From NCBI GenBank assembly GCA_963776845.1, contig CAVZOJ010000003.1:496001-560000 (forward strand): DNA of 64,000 bases, written 5' to 3'. How positions within the stretch are numbered: the first letter of the stretch is position 1; the number at the start of each line of letters is the position of its first letter. This document shows positions 51,713 to 62,888 of this stretch, one piece after another. Both the position numbers and the translations under genes were made by a program. Below the pieces are notes generated by a model. The model ran no database searches, was not told the DNA's origin, and saw only the letters and a list, made by a program, of their open reading frames with translations. This DNA comes from Roseitranquillus sp963776845. Lineage in GTDB: Bacteria > Pseudomonadota > Alphaproteobacteria > Rhodobacterales > Rhodobacteraceae.

Positions 51713-52579
51713 ATGATCCTCCGCCCGGCACCTGGGGTCCGGCAGATCGTGGCGCCGAACCCTTCGCCCATGACCGGCCCGGGTACCAACGGCTACGTGA
51801 TCGGGACTGAGATTGTCGCACTTGTCGATCCCGGTCCGGACGACGACCGTCACCTCGACGCGTGGCTCCGCGCAATCCGCGGCGAGGCGGTAAGCCACAT
51901 CCTCGTTACTCACGCACACCGCGACCATTCGGCGCTCGCGCAGCGCCTCGCGGCTTCGGTCTCCGCGCCCGTCCTGGCCTTCGGGCGTTGGGACGAAGGG
52001 CGGTCGGAGACGATGCGCCGCCTCAGCGGGATCGGAGGTGGCGAGGGTACAGACGATGCTTTCGTTCCCGACGCCCGACTTGCGGACGGCGATGTCTTGA
52101 CCGGTCCAAATTGGCGGATCGAGGTCCTCCACACCCCCGGCCACTTCCCGGGCCATCTCGCCTTTGCGACCGAAGACTGCGTGCTGAGTGGCGACCATGT
52201 CTTGGGCTGGACGAGCACGCTGATATCTCCGCCCGACGGCGATCTTCGTCAGTTTCTCGCCTCGTGCGACCGACTCCGAGCGATCGCCACCCGGCCATTC
52301 CTTCCCGGGCACGGCGATCTCATCGGCGATCCCGTCGCGCGCCTCGACTGGGTGGTCGCCCATCGCCTCGAGAGGGATGACCAGATCGCGCAGCACTTGC
52401 GTGAAAGCGGCGCATCGCGAGTTCCCGCCATCGTCCAGCGGCTCTATGGCGATACACCGCGCGCGCTCTGGCCAGCCGCCGCGCGCAGCGTCCTCGCCCA
52501 CCTGATCGCGATGGTCGAGGAGGGGCGTGTCACTGGGGAGCCGGAACTGAGGCTCGACGCGGTCTTCCGCCCGATCTGA
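51713..52579 (+). CDS. MBL-fold metallo-hydrolase
   Basis: 288 residues. The metal motif THAHRDHSAL near residue 63 is HxHxDH. Further ligands lie in LHTPGHFPGHL near 140 and SGDHVLG near 160, with PGHG near 199. GTNGYVIG near 24 is the start of the fold. A C-terminal winged-helix-like domain follows, as in LACTB2-type hydrolases. Substrate unknown. Confidence 0.88.
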   Translation: MILRPAPGVRQIVAPNPSPMTGPGTNGYVIGTEIVALVDPGPDDDRHLDAWLRAIRGEAVSHILVTHAHRDHSALAQRLAASVSAPVLAFGRWDEGRSETMRRLSGIGGGEGTDDAFVPDARLADGDVLTGPNWRIEVLHTPGHFPGHLAFATEDCVLSGDHVLGWTSTLISPPDGDLRQFLASCDRLRAIATRPFLPGHGDLIGDPVARLDWVVAHRLERDDQIAQHLRESGASRVPAIVQRLYGDTPRALWPAAARSVLAHLIAMVEEGRVTGEPELRLDAVFRPI

Positions 52580-52634
52580 CCTCTCGAAATGGGTGGACGC
52601 CCGAAAGCACCATTGCTATAGCCCCGCTCGGCGT

Positions 52635-52709
52635 TCCGGCGTAGCTCAGTGGTAGAGCAGTTGACTGTTAATCAATTGGTCGTAGGTTCGAATCCTACCG
52701 CCGGAGCCA
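52635..52709 (+). tRNA. tRNA-Asn(GTT)
   Basis: 75 bases with CCA. Acceptor TCCGGCG/CGCCGGA, anticodon stem TTGA/TCAA around CTGTTAA, T-arm GTAGGTTCGAATCCTAC. Anticodon GTT. An integrase gene begins 89 bases beyond the 3' end, so this is a likely island attachment site. Confidence 0.97.
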
Positions 52710-52797
52710 GAATCCTCGCAACCTGCTGATTTCACGAGGAAATCGGCTTCAGGATTCGGAGCCGAAGGGGTCAGCGCGCACGCACCGGCACAACGCC

Positions 52798-54960
52798 TTG
52801 CACATTCACGTGCACAGGAGTCGGAGCGTGCCGCGCCGGACGATCTCGCAGCCCCATCTCGAACGCCGCCCCGAGGGCTTCTTCTGGCGCCGGCGCTGGC
52901 CGCAGGCGCACCTCCGGCGGCGGCCGCCCGCGGCGCCGAAGAATCTGTTTTTGTGCGTTTCGCTACGAACCCAGGTCCTCTCCGAAGCGAGGATCCTCGC
53001 TCAACGCCTTACGGCGCTGAGCGACCAGGTCTTCGCCGCCGTTGCGGAGAAGACCATGCCGATCGCGCCAGATCTTGCGGAGACCATCCTCGGCAGCCTC
53101 GTCCGGTTCCGGATCGAGGCCGCCGAACTGGCACGCGAGGTCGCCCCGCACCGTCCCGAGGCGACGGCGGCGTTCGAATTGGCCCAGCAGCGTGCGGAAC
53201 AGGAGGTTCTGCGCCGGGCGCTGACCCTGCGCGACAGGTCGATCGCGCGGGAGCCGTTGCGCGAAGTGGCGGTCCAGCTCGGGGTCGCTCTGGACGAGGC
53301 GGAGCCGGACTACCAGCGACTCGCCATGCGGGCGCTCAGGGCGCTTCTCGACGTCGGCGAAGAGAACCTCCGGCGCGATCAGGGCATCTACGCGGCGCCG
53401 AGCTCCGCCTTCCGGGCCGCCACGCAGAGCGATGCGGAGCATCTCGCGGTCTCGGGCATGGCTGTTACGACGCTGCAGCCCGGCATTGACATCCCTCGGC
53501 CGGCCGCCGCGCCTTCGGCAGCCGTTTTGCCCGCGCGTCCGAGCGCGGCGACATTCCAAGTCACGAACTCGGAGCCGCCGCTGCAGACCGCAGGGCCGCC
53601 ACCAAGCACGACCGCTGCCTGCGCGACGCGGGATGCCGTTCACGCCGCTCCGCCATCGAACCCCGCGGCACCTGCACGGCATCCCGCAGTGGTGGCAGCG
53701 GCGCACGCCCCGCAGGAGGTGCGCACGGCCCCGGGCGAGGCGCGTGCTGCGAGTTTGCCGCCGGAACTGCCGCGGCGCCTGCGCGACACGACGTTCGGCA
53801 ACGGCCTCGAGTACGCCTGGGCGAAGATCACCAGGGCCTTCCCTGGGATCCGGCAACTCGATGACCCGGAAGACTTCAACGTGTCGGAAGCGTTCGCACT
53901 CTACGCGATCACGCGTTGTACGGGCCGCAAGGGCCGTCGCGCCGACGAGGTGCTCAACGTGAAGAAGGGCGGCTCGTGGTCGAGGAACTCGCTCGACAAC
54001 CTCCCGGCGACGGGAAAGCTGATGGTGTCGATCCTCGGCGACAAGCCCATGAGGATGGCGGAGCAGCAAGACCTCGTCGACGCCTTCAACCTGATCCAGC
54101 GGCTGCCGGCGCTCCACGGGCGATCCTCGAAGGAGACCCGCGACGTCTGCACCCTCGTTCACGACACGGATCGTCTCGAGGAGGAAGCCAGGGCACGCGT
54201 CGAAGAGGAGATGCGCCTCAAGGGAGCGAGCCGGTGGAACATCGAGGCCGCCGTGCACCAGGAGTCCATCCCGCGCCTGCGTGCCGCCACCGTCTACCGG
54301 CAGATGGAGGAGACGCAGCAGGTCAACCGCTTCATGATCGCCCTCGGCGCCATGCAGGCGAACCTGATGGAGAACGTCATCTGGACCACCGACGAGCGCG
54401 ACGAGATCGATGCGCGCCAGGAGGACAACAGCCGCAAGGAATGGGGCGAGAAGCTCCCGGGCCTGTTCCGCACGCCGGTCTTCCAGCAGGAGATCGAGGA
54501 CATCGGCGACCCGATGTTCTGGGCGCCACACGAATCTCGGTCCACGCCGGACTGCGGATGGAAGAGGTGCTCCAGCCAGGGGGAGGATCGCCTGTTCCCG
54601 CACCTCAAGCGCGGCGAGAACCGCACGTTCCTGTCCTCGATCTTCACCAAGGACTTCACCCGCTATCGGCAGGCACACGACGTGTACGACAAGCAGCGCG
54701 ATTTCCACAGTTTCCGCACGGGCTTCAATATCGACCTGATGAAGCGGCGCGTGACCGCGGAGCTGCGCAAGGTCCTCATGGGCCACGTCATCCATGACGT
54801 GAACCTGATCAACTACGGCGGCGACGGACATCCGCTCGAGCATCTGCGCGATGTCGTGAACCTGATCGACGTCGACATCTCGATGGTGCGGCGACCATTC
54901 GGAGTCCGTGCGCGAGCCACAGTCACGCGACTCGCCGACCGTCAGCTCGCACGCGCATGA
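52798..54960 (+). pseudogene. Tyrosine recombinase (island integrase), internally deleted
   Basis: Long open frame next to tRNA-Asn. The N-terminal FFWRRRWPQAH and LRTQVLSEARILAQRL look like DUF6538. A low-complexity A/P-rich linker follows, then a core-binding region. The first catalytic arginine lies in HAGLRMEEVLQ, but in a different frame near 54540-54580. Next comes a jump straight to DRLFPHLKRGENRTFLSSIF, then H-x-x-R in RDFHSFRTGFN and the tyrosine region LMGHVIHDVNLINY. About 60 residues between Arg I and the HxxR box seem to be missing, so activity is doubtful. Confidence 0.7.
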
Positions 54961-54999
54961 TCAAGTGCCCCGGCCCCATTCAGGGCCGGGGCGGGCCTG

Positions 55000-55350
55000 T
55001 CAGCGGCTGGCGATGCAGAGCAGGTCTTCGAGCCGCGCGCCGTGCCAGCGGATGGCGGCGTCGAGGTCCGGGTGTGCTCCCGAATGGCCGTCGCCGGCGG
55101 ACGTTTCCGCCTCCGCGAGCGCATCGCGCATCTCCGCGACGGCTTCGAAAATGCGTTCCACCTGCGGGCGCGACGCGCTGAGCATGCGGGCGAGTGCGGC
55201 CGCGTCGGCCGCATGCGGTTCCCCGTATGCCACGCGCATTATTCTGGTCAGCTCAGCCAGATTTGCGTTGAAATGCGCGCGGACGCCGGCGATCCGGGAT
55301 TCCGCGCAGGCGGTGCGCCGGGCGCGCGCCGGTGAGAAATGTGCAGTCAT
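55000..55350 (-). CDS. Hypothetical protein of the tRNA-Asn island
   Basis: 116 residues from MTAHFSPARARRTACAESRI. Helical, with AHFNANLAELTRIMRVAYGE and a second helix ERIFEAVAEMRDALAEAET. No family recognised. Convergent with the integrase. A longer frame from 55410 adds a low-complexity leader. Confidence 0.5.
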   Translation of the reverse strand: MTAHFSPARARRTACAESRIAGVRAHFNANLAELTRIMRVAYGEPHAADAAALARMLSASRPQVERIFEAVAEMRDALAEAETSAGDGHSGAHPDLDAAIRWHGARLEDLLCIASR

Positions 55351-55449
55351 GACTGCCTCCGTGACAGCGGGCCCGGGCGAGGTGCCCGGGACAGGAACCG
55401 CTGCCGTCAAGCGGCCGCCGGAGATCGGCGGCCGATCGTCCCTGCTGCG

Positions 55450-55845
55450 TCACGCGGCTCGGGCGCTGTCGTGCCTTGCGAATGAACACCGGATCCTCTC
55501 GGCCTCGTCGATCGCGTCACGCAGTCCATCCGTAACCAGGCAGATCTCGGCCACAGCAGGATCTTCCGGATCGATGGGCACGAAGACTCCCATCGCGGGG
55601 CACTCGTCGTCGACGAAATCGAGCGACAGCACGGCGAGCAACTGGTCGAGCATGATGCGGGTGCGCCGGGTGAGGCGCCGCTCCTGCTGCAGCGTCTGCA
55701 CGAGCGCGTCGACGAGGCGCGCTTTCTCGTAGCCTCCGATCAGTCGCGAGGCATGCCAGAGCGCGCTCTGATGCTCTGCGAAGAAGGCGAGGACGGGCGC
55801 TGCCTCGATGGCGGCGGTGGTGCGGATGTCGGTGTAGGTGGTCAT
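55450..55845 (-). CDS. Hypothetical protein of the tRNA-Asn island
   Basis: 131 residues from MTTYTDIRTTAAIEAAPVLA. Helical first half (EHQSALWHASRLIGGYEKAR, LVDALVQTLQQERRLTRRTR) and an acidic second half (LDFVDDECPAMGVFVPIDPE). No family recognised. The ATG has a GGAGAC box upstream, better supported than the longer frame to 56130. Confidence 0.5.
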   Translation of the reverse strand: MTTYTDIRTTAAIEAAPVLAFFAEHQSALWHASRLIGGYEKARLVDALVQTLQQERRLTRRTRIMLDQLLAVLSLDFVDDECPAMGVFVPIDPEDPAVAEICLVTDGLRDAIDEAERIRCSFARHDSARAA

Positions 55846-56578
55846 GTAAAGTCTCCAGCGGTTGTTTCCCGATCTCGGGGTCCGTCCGTGCTGGAGTGGC
55901 GGTTGGTGCTGCCTGCCCTCGCAGAGAGGGGCAGGCGGCATCCGAAGCGCCAGGGGTGGTTTTGGTTCGATGCCTCCGGGTTGGCGTGTCCTTCCGGGCA
56001 GTCGTGTTACGTCCGGCGTCATGGAGTGGTCGCGCCCGGCTTCTGCCCGAGAGCCGCGCGCCTGCCACTCTGGTCGCCGGACCTGGATCAGGTCATGGCG
56101 CAGCGCCGGGAAGCGTCGACGAGTCGCCACCCTTTGCGCGCGGCGCGGCGACGGGCGCTGGATCCTGCCCAGCGGTCAGCGCTGCCCATCCCGCGCGGGA
56201 GGGGACGGGATCGCGGGAGTCGCAGGGGCCCTGCAAGTTCATCCTGTCGGTGATTTTCTGGACCTGCGAGTGAACGTGTTGTGGCGCGGCGTGATCGTCT
56301 CTCACAACGTTTCTCTTCTCACTCTTCCCTCTCCTCTCGGCGCCGGGCGGGCGCGGCTTCGCCAAGAGAGACGCGCACCGATCCGGTCCAGAGAGACCAA
56401 GTTGAACCCCGCGTGCTTCGGCGCGGGCAGTTGGCGGAAGTTGAAGCGGTGGGCGGAAAAAGTTGAGAGCGGGCGCGGATCATCCCGTGCGGATGGTGCC
56501 CACCCTGTCTCAACCCGATACGGAAATTGCGGAAATCGCGGCGGTGGACAGCGACAGGCGGGGCGCCACCATGCCCCT
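55846..56578. other. Stretch of about 730 bases with no supported gene
   Basis: All frames here look like shadow or low-complexity sequence. Nothing matching a known RNA, array or element end was seen. Confidence 0.4.
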
Positions 56579-58605
56579 TCAGAGGATGAGCTGTGCCGGC
56601 GCCGTCCGGCGCGCATCGATGAAGTCGGTGTACTCGCGCGTGGCCTTGGCCCCCTCGGACTGGCGGTAACGGCCTGGTCCCGGTGACCGAGCATGACCGT
56701 GGCGGCACGTGCTCCGGCGTCGAGCTCCTCGCTCGCCTCCGTCGCGACGTTGTCGCGCAGGCGGTGGATCGAGATGCGAACACTGAAGGCTGCGTTTGTC
56801 ATGTTTCCCGCCAAGGTGCCGATCCGACGTTCGCTCAGAGCGTGCCCGCGTCCGAGCACCGACGGGAAGAGAGCCGGCGCATCATCGAAGACGGGACGGA
56901 AGTCGTGGCGATACTCCCGCAGGGCGTCGGCGAGGAGGTCGTTGTGGAAGACCGTGTCGAACGGCTCGCCCTGCTTCTGGTCTTCGCGCAGCTTCAGCAT
57001 CGCCGCCGGAATGCGCACGTGGATCGCGTCTCCCCCGGTGAGGCGAAGACTCGAGTCGAAGGTGAGGGCAGAAAGCGCACGGGCGCGCTGCGGCAGCGCG
57101 ATGCCGACGGAAAGGATGAGGCCGTTGCGGTAGGTCTTCGCGGCATCGAGCCCGCGCATGGCGCGCGAGCGCGCCTCGTCCATGAGCTGGAATCTGAGAT
57201 CGTAGATGCTGCTCGCCCCGACCATCTGCGATCCCGTCTTCGTCGGTGCTCCGACGAGGTCGGCGCGTTCGCGCCAGTCACGGGCGACATAGGCGCGCGC
57301 GGTGGAGACCGAGTCCGGTTCGACGATGGCGAGCCCGGCATCAATCCGCGAAAGGTAGTCGGCGGCTGTCCGGAGGCTCACCGGCTTTCTCTGCTCCGTG
57401 CCGTCGGTCAGAAATGCGCCGTAGCGATCCAGCACCAGGCCGTTCGGCACGGGCGGCAGGCCGGCGGTAGCGGCGTACTCTGTCCACCTGCGCAGGGCCG
57501 TGGAGACGGCCTGGGCATAGTCGGCGCTCCAGGAGGTGAAGCCGGGGACGCGCTTCGGAGCGCGTGACCGCTCGATCTGCCGCTCCATCCCGCTCCGCCA
57601 CGGCGTCGGCAGCGCCGCCGCCGCTCCGAGTGCGGCCTCCCAAGCCGTTCTCCGCGGCGTACGAGCAAAGAACTGACCGAACATCTGCGGGACCGCATGG
57701 CGCGCGTCGGAGCGACGGCGTTCGCGGAGTTCGCCTACCGATCTCCGAGGATGCCACGATCGCCTTTGCAAGCGCGACGATGTAACCGCGCCGAACCGTC
57801 AGCGTTCGTTGATTCCAGCGCTGCTTGACGGTGAGAAAGCCAGCGGTGGCCAGCTGCTCGTCGGTCACGTCAATTCTGGAGGCCCGCTTCTGGCCCGGCC
57901 TTGCGGCCCGCTTGCCCTGGTGCTTCAGAAGGCGCGCCTTCTTCTCCGAAATGCCCTCGTCCCGCCGATCGAGACTGGCGACGAAGTCGGCGTACGACTG
58001 ACCTGTGCGCGAGAGCTTTCCCTGGGCCCACGGGGCCACCTTTTCGTCGAACTCCCGCATCAGCGGCACGATGACGTCATCGGGAACGCCGTACCGCCCG
58101 CCGCTGCGCTCGAAGGGATCATCGACGCTGCGAAAGCCGAACCGCTTCAGATCGGGATGCTGCGAGCCGTTTCGAGCAGGCTCGCGACCTCGATGACGTG
58201 CCGGCGGCATTTCTCCTCCGACTTCGGGGAGACGTCGAGGCGATGTGCGTAGTAGGCGGCCAGGGTCGCGGTCTTGACGTTCTCCGGCGCGACGCCGGTG
58301 TTATGGAGGAACGTAAGGAAGGGTCCCGCGAGGGCGACGCGCCATTTCGGCAGGTCGCTCTTCGATACCGCCTCGTAGGCGGCGCGATGCGCACCGCCAA
58401 TGTCGGAGACGTTCTGCCGCCGCTGCCGCGTCGCCGCGGACGAGACCGCGGCGATTGTCTCGCTCTTGTACGTGGAATAGCTGCCGGCCGTGAGCTTGAA
58501 TGCCGCCGCCCCATGCGCCTCGAGAAACTCCACCGCTTCGCGGCGGCAGACGATCGTCGTCTCGGGGACCCAGCCGCCGAAGTTCGACGTTTGCCGGCCG
58601 GATTT
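56579..58605 (-). pseudogene. Large site-specific integrase broken by several frameshifts
   Basis: Pieces in order: VPETTIVCRREAVEFLEAHG, then KWRVALAGPFLTFLHNTGVA and LAAYYAHRLDVSPKSEEKCR. After a shift near 58150 come DLKRFGFRSVDDPFERSGGR and LTVKQRWNQRTLTVRRGYIV. After another near 57730 come VPQMFGQFFARTPRRTAWEA, ALPQRARALSALTFDSSLRL, the catalytic HRLRDNVA, then VMLGHRDQAVT. A last shift near 56660 gives SEGAKATREYTDFIDARR with the likely nucleophile tyrosine. About 670 residues in all. Shift types are mixed, so true decay is possible as well as sequence error. Confidence 0.65.
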
Positions 58606-58669
58606 CGTCTATCCGGTGCGCGCCGTGTTCGGGAATTCAAGGGCTTGGTAGCCGTGCGGGGCAGATTTC

Positions 58670-60422
58670 GGCCCAACTCGTGTAGTTACACGTCGTTGCC
58701 CTAGCATGCATTGAGATGCGGGTGCATCTGAGGCATCTTGCATTCCATGTTTACACGCGTCACCGAGAGCGGCGGGCGTCGCTATCTGCAGATCGTCGAG
58801 TCCTTCCGCAACGATGCCGGAAAGCCCAGGCTGCGCGTCGTCGCCAATCTCGGGCGCGTCGACGGAATGAAGGAGGGCCAGCTCGACGCCCTGATCCGGG
58901 GCCTCAGCCGGGTTGCCGGGCGGGACGAGCCGGCGAAGACCGAGATCGCCTGGGAAGGCGCGCGCAGCTACGGTGACGTCTTCGCCCTGCATGCGCTTTG
59001 GAAGGACCTCGGTCTCGATCGCGCGCTTGGCCGGGCCCTGCGGTCGGGGCGTCGCGGAACCGATGTGGAGGCCCTCGTACGCGCCATGGTGTTCAACCGC
59101 CTGTGCGACCCCACAAGCAAGCTGGGCTGCCTGCGCTGGCTGGAGACTGTGGCGATGCCGGCGATGCCCGAGACCGTCACCCACCAGCATCTGCTGCGCG
59201 CGATGGATGCGCTGATGGATCGCGCCGAGCGGGTCGAGACGGAACTCGCCAAGCAGATCCGCCCCCTCGTCGATCGCGATCTGGCGGTGGTCTTCTATGA
59301 CCTGACCACCGTGCGCATTCACGGCGAGGGGCAGGTCGCGGACGATCTGCGCGCCTTCGGCATGAACAAGGATTTGGGCGGCATCGCCCGGCAATTCGTC
59401 CTCGGCGTGGTGCAGACCGCCGAGGGCCTGCCGCTCATGCACACGGTCCACCCCGGCAACGTCGCGGAAACGAAGACGCTGCAGGCCATGCTCCAGACGG
59501 TCCTCGCGCGCTTCCCGATCCAGCGCGTCATCCTGGTCGCCGATCGCGGACTGCTGAGCCTGGAGAACATTGACGAGCTGACCGCACTGGCCGACCGGGA
59601 CGGCCGCAGGCTGGAGTTCATCCTCGCCGTGCCGGCCCGTCGCTACGCCGAGCTGGTCGAGACCTTCCGCAGCCTTGCCTTCACCGAAGACGGTTTGGCC
59701 GAGGCGTCCTTCGCCGGTCATCGCCTCATCGTCGCCCGTGACCCGCTGCGCGCCGAGGAGCAATCCACCCGCCGCCGTGCCCGCATCGCCGAACTCGAGG
59801 CCATGGCCGACAAGATGGTCGCCAGGCTCGATGCCCAGGATGTCGGCCAGACGGCCAGGGGACGCCGCGCCTCCGATCGTGGCGCCTACAGCCGCTTCAC
59901 CCGCGCCGTGGCCGAGGCGGAACTGACCCGCTTTCTCAAGGCCGATTACACCGCCGACCGTTTCAGCTACAGCCTGGACGAGGACACCATCGCCGAGGCG
60001 GAGCTCTTCGACGGCAAGCTGGCGCTCCTGACCAACGCCCCCGATCTCGACCTCGCCGAGGCCGTCGCCCGCTACAAGGCGCTGGCCGACATCGAGCGCG
60101 GCTTCCGCGTGCTGAAGTCCGACATCGAGATCGCCCCGGTCCACCATCGGCTGCCAGACCGCATCCGGGCCCACGCGCTGATCTGCTTCCTCGCCCTCGT
60201 GCTCCACCGCGTCATGCGCATGCGCCTGAAGGCCAGGGGTCACAGCGCCAGCCCCCGGGCTGCGCTCGACCTGCTGGCCCGCATCCATCGCCATCAGGCC
60301 CGGATCGCCGAGCGCAGCCTCGAAGGAACAACCCGCCTGACACCGGAACAGCTGGACCTCTTCGATGCCCTGACCCTGCCCAAGCCCGCCTGACAGAGCC
60401 CGTGTAGTTACATTTTGGCCCA
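58670..60422 (+). mobile_element. IS1634-family insertion sequence
   Basis: About 1.75 kb with a single transposase gene. Both ends contain GTGTAGTTACA (58680-58690 and 60402-60412) near GGCCC/GGGCC, giving imperfect inverted termini. The right end cuts into a yihY-type gene. Borders are approximate. Confidence 0.75.
58747..60393 (+). CDS. IS1634-family transposase
   Basis: 548 residues from MFTRVTESGGRRYLQIVESF. The DDE core includes VFYDLTTVRIHGEG near residue 190, VILVADRGLLSLEN near 260 and the C-terminal ADIERGFRVLKSDIEIAPVH near 455. The protein is intact, with no frameshift. An upstream TTG at 58738 adds three residues. Confidence 0.9.
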   Translation: MFTRVTESGGRRYLQIVESFRNDAGKPRLRVVANLGRVDGMKEGQLDALIRGLSRVAGRDEPAKTEIAWEGARSYGDVFALHALWKDLGLDRALGRALRSGRRGTDVEALVRAMVFNRLCDPTSKLGCLRWLETVAMPAMPETVTHQHLLRAMDALMDRAERVETELAKQIRPLVDRDLAVVFYDLTTVRIHGEGQVADDLRAFGMNKDLGGIARQFVLGVVQTAEGLPLMHTVHPGNVAETKTLQAMLQTVLARFPIQRVILVADRGLLSLENIDELTALADRDGRRLEFILAVPARRYAELVETFRSLAFTEDGLAEASFAGHRLIVARDPLRAEEQSTRRRARIAELEAMADKMVARLDAQDVGQTARGRRASDRGAYSRFTRAVAEAELTRFLKADYTADRFSYSLDEDTIAEAELFDGKLALLTNAPDLDLAEAVARYKALADIERGFRVLKSDIEIAPVHHRLPDRIRAHALICFLALVLHRVMRMRLKARGHSASPRAALDLLARIHRHQARIAERSLEGTTRLTPEQLDLFDALTLPKPA

Positions 60423-60430
60423 CCCGGCCA

Positions 60431-61177
60431 TAGCAATATCAATCACTTGCCGCTGTAGCTGTCGAAGTTGGGCTTGTGGGCGCGGTGCTCCCCCAGAACG
60501 CCGCGGCGATCATTCAGGGCCAGGCACAGAAGGTGGCCGAAGGCGCGGGAGCGGGCGTCGGGCTGGCGGCGATCGCCGGTCTGCTCCTCACGATCTACAG
60601 CGCGTCCAAGGGCATGAAGACACTGATGGAGGGGATGAACATCGCCTATGACGAGAACGAGAGCCGCGTCTTTCTCAGGCTGAATGCCGTCGCGCTGGCG
60701 CTGACGATCTTCCTGATTGCCGGCGTTCTCATTGCGCTCGCGTTTACCGTCGCGGCACCGGCTCGCCTGTCCCAGGGTGTTCAGACGGCGGTCAATCTCG
60801 GGCGATGGCCGCTCCTGGCGCTCCTGACGATGTTCGGTTTGGCGGTCCTCTACCGCTACGGTCCATCTCGCGAGGACCCGGAGTGGCAGTGGGTCAGCGT
60901 CGGGGCAATCATGGCGACGATAGCCTGGATCATCGGGTCGATCGCGTTCTCGATCTACGTGCGCAACTTCGGCAGCTACAACGAGACCTACGGCGCGCTC
61001 GGTGGCGTCATCATCCTGCTGACATGGCTGTGGCTCTCGGCCTTCATCGTCCTGCTGGGCGCAGAGCTGAACTCCGAGATGGAGCACCAGACGACGCGCG
61101 ACACTACCACCGGCGAGCCGCAGCCGAAGGGCGAACGCGGCGCCGAGAAAGCCGACACCATCGGCCAGACGCCATAG
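60431..61177 (+). pseudogene. YihY/BrkB-family membrane protein, N-terminus lost
   Basis: The frame comes out of the IS end and encodes about 240 residues with helices LAAIAGLLLTIYSASKGMKT, LALTIFLIAGVLIALAFTVA and GALGGVIILLTWLWLSAFIV. The N-terminal portion, including the first membrane helix, is missing. A GTG at 60476 could start a shortened protein. The family is poorly characterised. Confidence 0.75.
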
Positions 61178-61265
61178 CGGAGATCCGGTGCGGAACCTCG
61201 CCTGAACGCAGGAACAAGCGTGTCCCGAGGCCGGTTGAGAAGCCAAACCATCAATGGAGGTTGCA

Positions 61266-61685
61266 ATGGCGGATACAACCACCGCTCGTGGCGCGGCCGG
61301 CGAGAGCACGCCCGGGCTTCTCAACGACGTCCTAAACCACGTGACCGGCCTCGTGCGGGGCGAGATCAACCTCGTTCGCGCCGAGGTGCAGGAGAACATG
61401 AACAAGGCGGTCGCGGCTGTCGGCATGCTGGTGGCGGCGGTGGTCCTCTTCCTGACCGCTCTCAACGTGCTTGCAGCGGCGATCGTGGCGGGCCTCACCG
61501 AAGCCGGCATCGACGCCGGATGGGCGTCCCTGATCGTCGGTGGCGCGTTCGCCGTTCTTGCGGTCGTCCTTGCCCTGAAGGGCAAGAATGATCTGAAGCT
61601 GGCAAGTCTCGCGCCGACCCGTACGACCAAGAACGTCCAGCGTGACGCACAAGCGGTGAAGGGGGCGGTGACCCATGGCAACTGA
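61266..61685 (+). CDS. YqjE/DUF1469-type (holin-family) membrane protein
   Basis: 139 residues. N-terminal amphipathic helix (LLNDVLNHVTGLVRGEINLV), two hydrophobic helices (AVGMLVAAVVLFLTALNVLA and SLIVGGAFAVLAVVLALKGK) and a basic tail match the putative Actinobacterial holin-X/YqjE group. It overlaps the DUF3618 gene, and the pair often occurs together. AGGTTGCA lies upstream of the ATG. Confidence 0.75.
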   Translation: MADTTTARGAAGESTPGLLNDVLNHVTGLVRGEINLVRAEVQENMNKAVAAVGMLVAAVVLFLTALNVLAAAIVAGLTEAGIDAGWASLIVGGAFAVLAVVLALKGKNDLKLASLAPTRTTKNVQRDAQAVKGAVTHGN

Positions 61686-62055
61686 CACCAGATCATCCCA
61701 CGACATCGAGCGGGACCTCGAACAGGAACGGCAAGAGCTCCGTGGTACCATCGACGAGATTTGGAACCGCCTGACCTTCGAGGACGCTTGGAACCGCGTC
61801 GGGAGGTACGTGCGTGAGAATGGAAACGAGCATGGCAAGACGCTCGGGCGGCTCGTCCAGGAAAAGCCGATTGCCGCCGGCCTGACGCTGGTCGGGGTGA
61901 CCTGGCTTCTCTTCGGACCCGGGTCGAACCCCCCGCGCAGAAGCGAGACGGCGAGATACTCGCGGGGAAACGCTCTCGGCGATCCGCATCAAGAGGAATT
62001 GCGAAGGCGTGCTCGTCTGGCAGATGCGGAGGCGGAGCGTCGCGCCGAAATGTGA
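61675..62055 (+). CDS. DUF3618-family protein
   Basis: 126 residues. The N-terminal signature SHDIERDLEQERQELRGTID matches DUF3618, with a hydrophobic segment near 68-83 (AAGLTLVGVTWLLFGPG) and a charged C-terminus. It overlaps the preceding gene by 11 bases. Confidence 0.78.
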   Translation: MATDTRSSHDIERDLEQERQELRGTIDEIWNRLTFEDAWNRVGRYVRENGNEHGKTLGRLVQEKPIAAGLTLVGVTWLLFGPGSNPPRRSETARYSRGNALGDPHQEELRRRARLADAEAERRAEM

Positions 62056-62561
62056 ATCCCGGAGACAAAGTGGGCCACGGAAGCGGTCGGATGCTCTGAC
62101 CGCCGCGGAGTAAAAGTCCGCCATTCTGCGCCTGAGGCGAACGAGCTGAAGGCGGGGAGATGTATTCTGTGGAACTCTACGCGCGTGTGCGGCGAGCGTG
62201 CCATGTCGAGGGTCTGAGCGAGCGAGCGGCGGCCCGGTTGTTCGGGATCGACCGCAAGACGGTGTCGAAGATCCTGAAGCACTCGGTGCCCCCTGGCTAC
62301 CGGCGTTCGAAGCCCCCGGTGCGCCCGAAGCTCGACCCGTTCCTGCCGATCATCGACCAGATCCTGGAGGCGGACCGGGCCCTACCGAAGAAGCAGCGGC
62401 ACACGGCGCAGCGGATCTTCGAGCGGTTGCGCGACGAGCACGGCTTCACCGGCGGCATCACCATCGTCACCGACTACATCCGGGAGAAGAAGCGCCGGAC
62501 ACAGGAGGTGTTCGTGCCCCTGTCGCATCCGCCCGGGCACGCCCAGGTCGACTTCGGCGAG

Positions 62562-62598
62562 GGCGAGCCATGTCGCGCCATTGGTCCGAGCGACAATG
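62562..62598 (+). repeat. Hairpin repeat in istA, copy 1 (37 bp)
   Basis: GGCGAGCCATGTCGC then GCCATTGGTCCGAGCGACAATG, inserted between the codons of FGE and (A)LGEIGG, directly after the first catalytic Asp region. It differs from the tnpB junction copy only at the edges. 37 is 3n+1, so it shifts the frame. Confidence 0.78.
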
Positions 62599-62888
62599 GC
62601 CCTCGGCGAGATCGGCGGGGTCCGGTGCAAGCTGCACTACTTCGCCATGGCGCTGCCGCACTCGGATGCGATCTTCATCAAAGCGTATCCGGCCGAGACG
62701 ACGGAGGCGTTCTGCGACGGCCACGTCGCGGCCTTCGCCTTCTTCGGCGGGGTGCCGCTGTCGATCCTGTTCGACAGGTGGCGAAGATCCTCGGCGACGG
62801 GACGCGCAGGCGGACCATCACCTTCTTGGAGTTGCAGTCGCACTACCTCTTCGAGGACCGGTTCGGTCGCCCCGGGAAGGGGAACGAG

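Noticed and set aside
55846..56686. Plus-strand frames near 55.9-56.7 kb
   Set aside because: Shadow composition, no start signal and no family resemblance.
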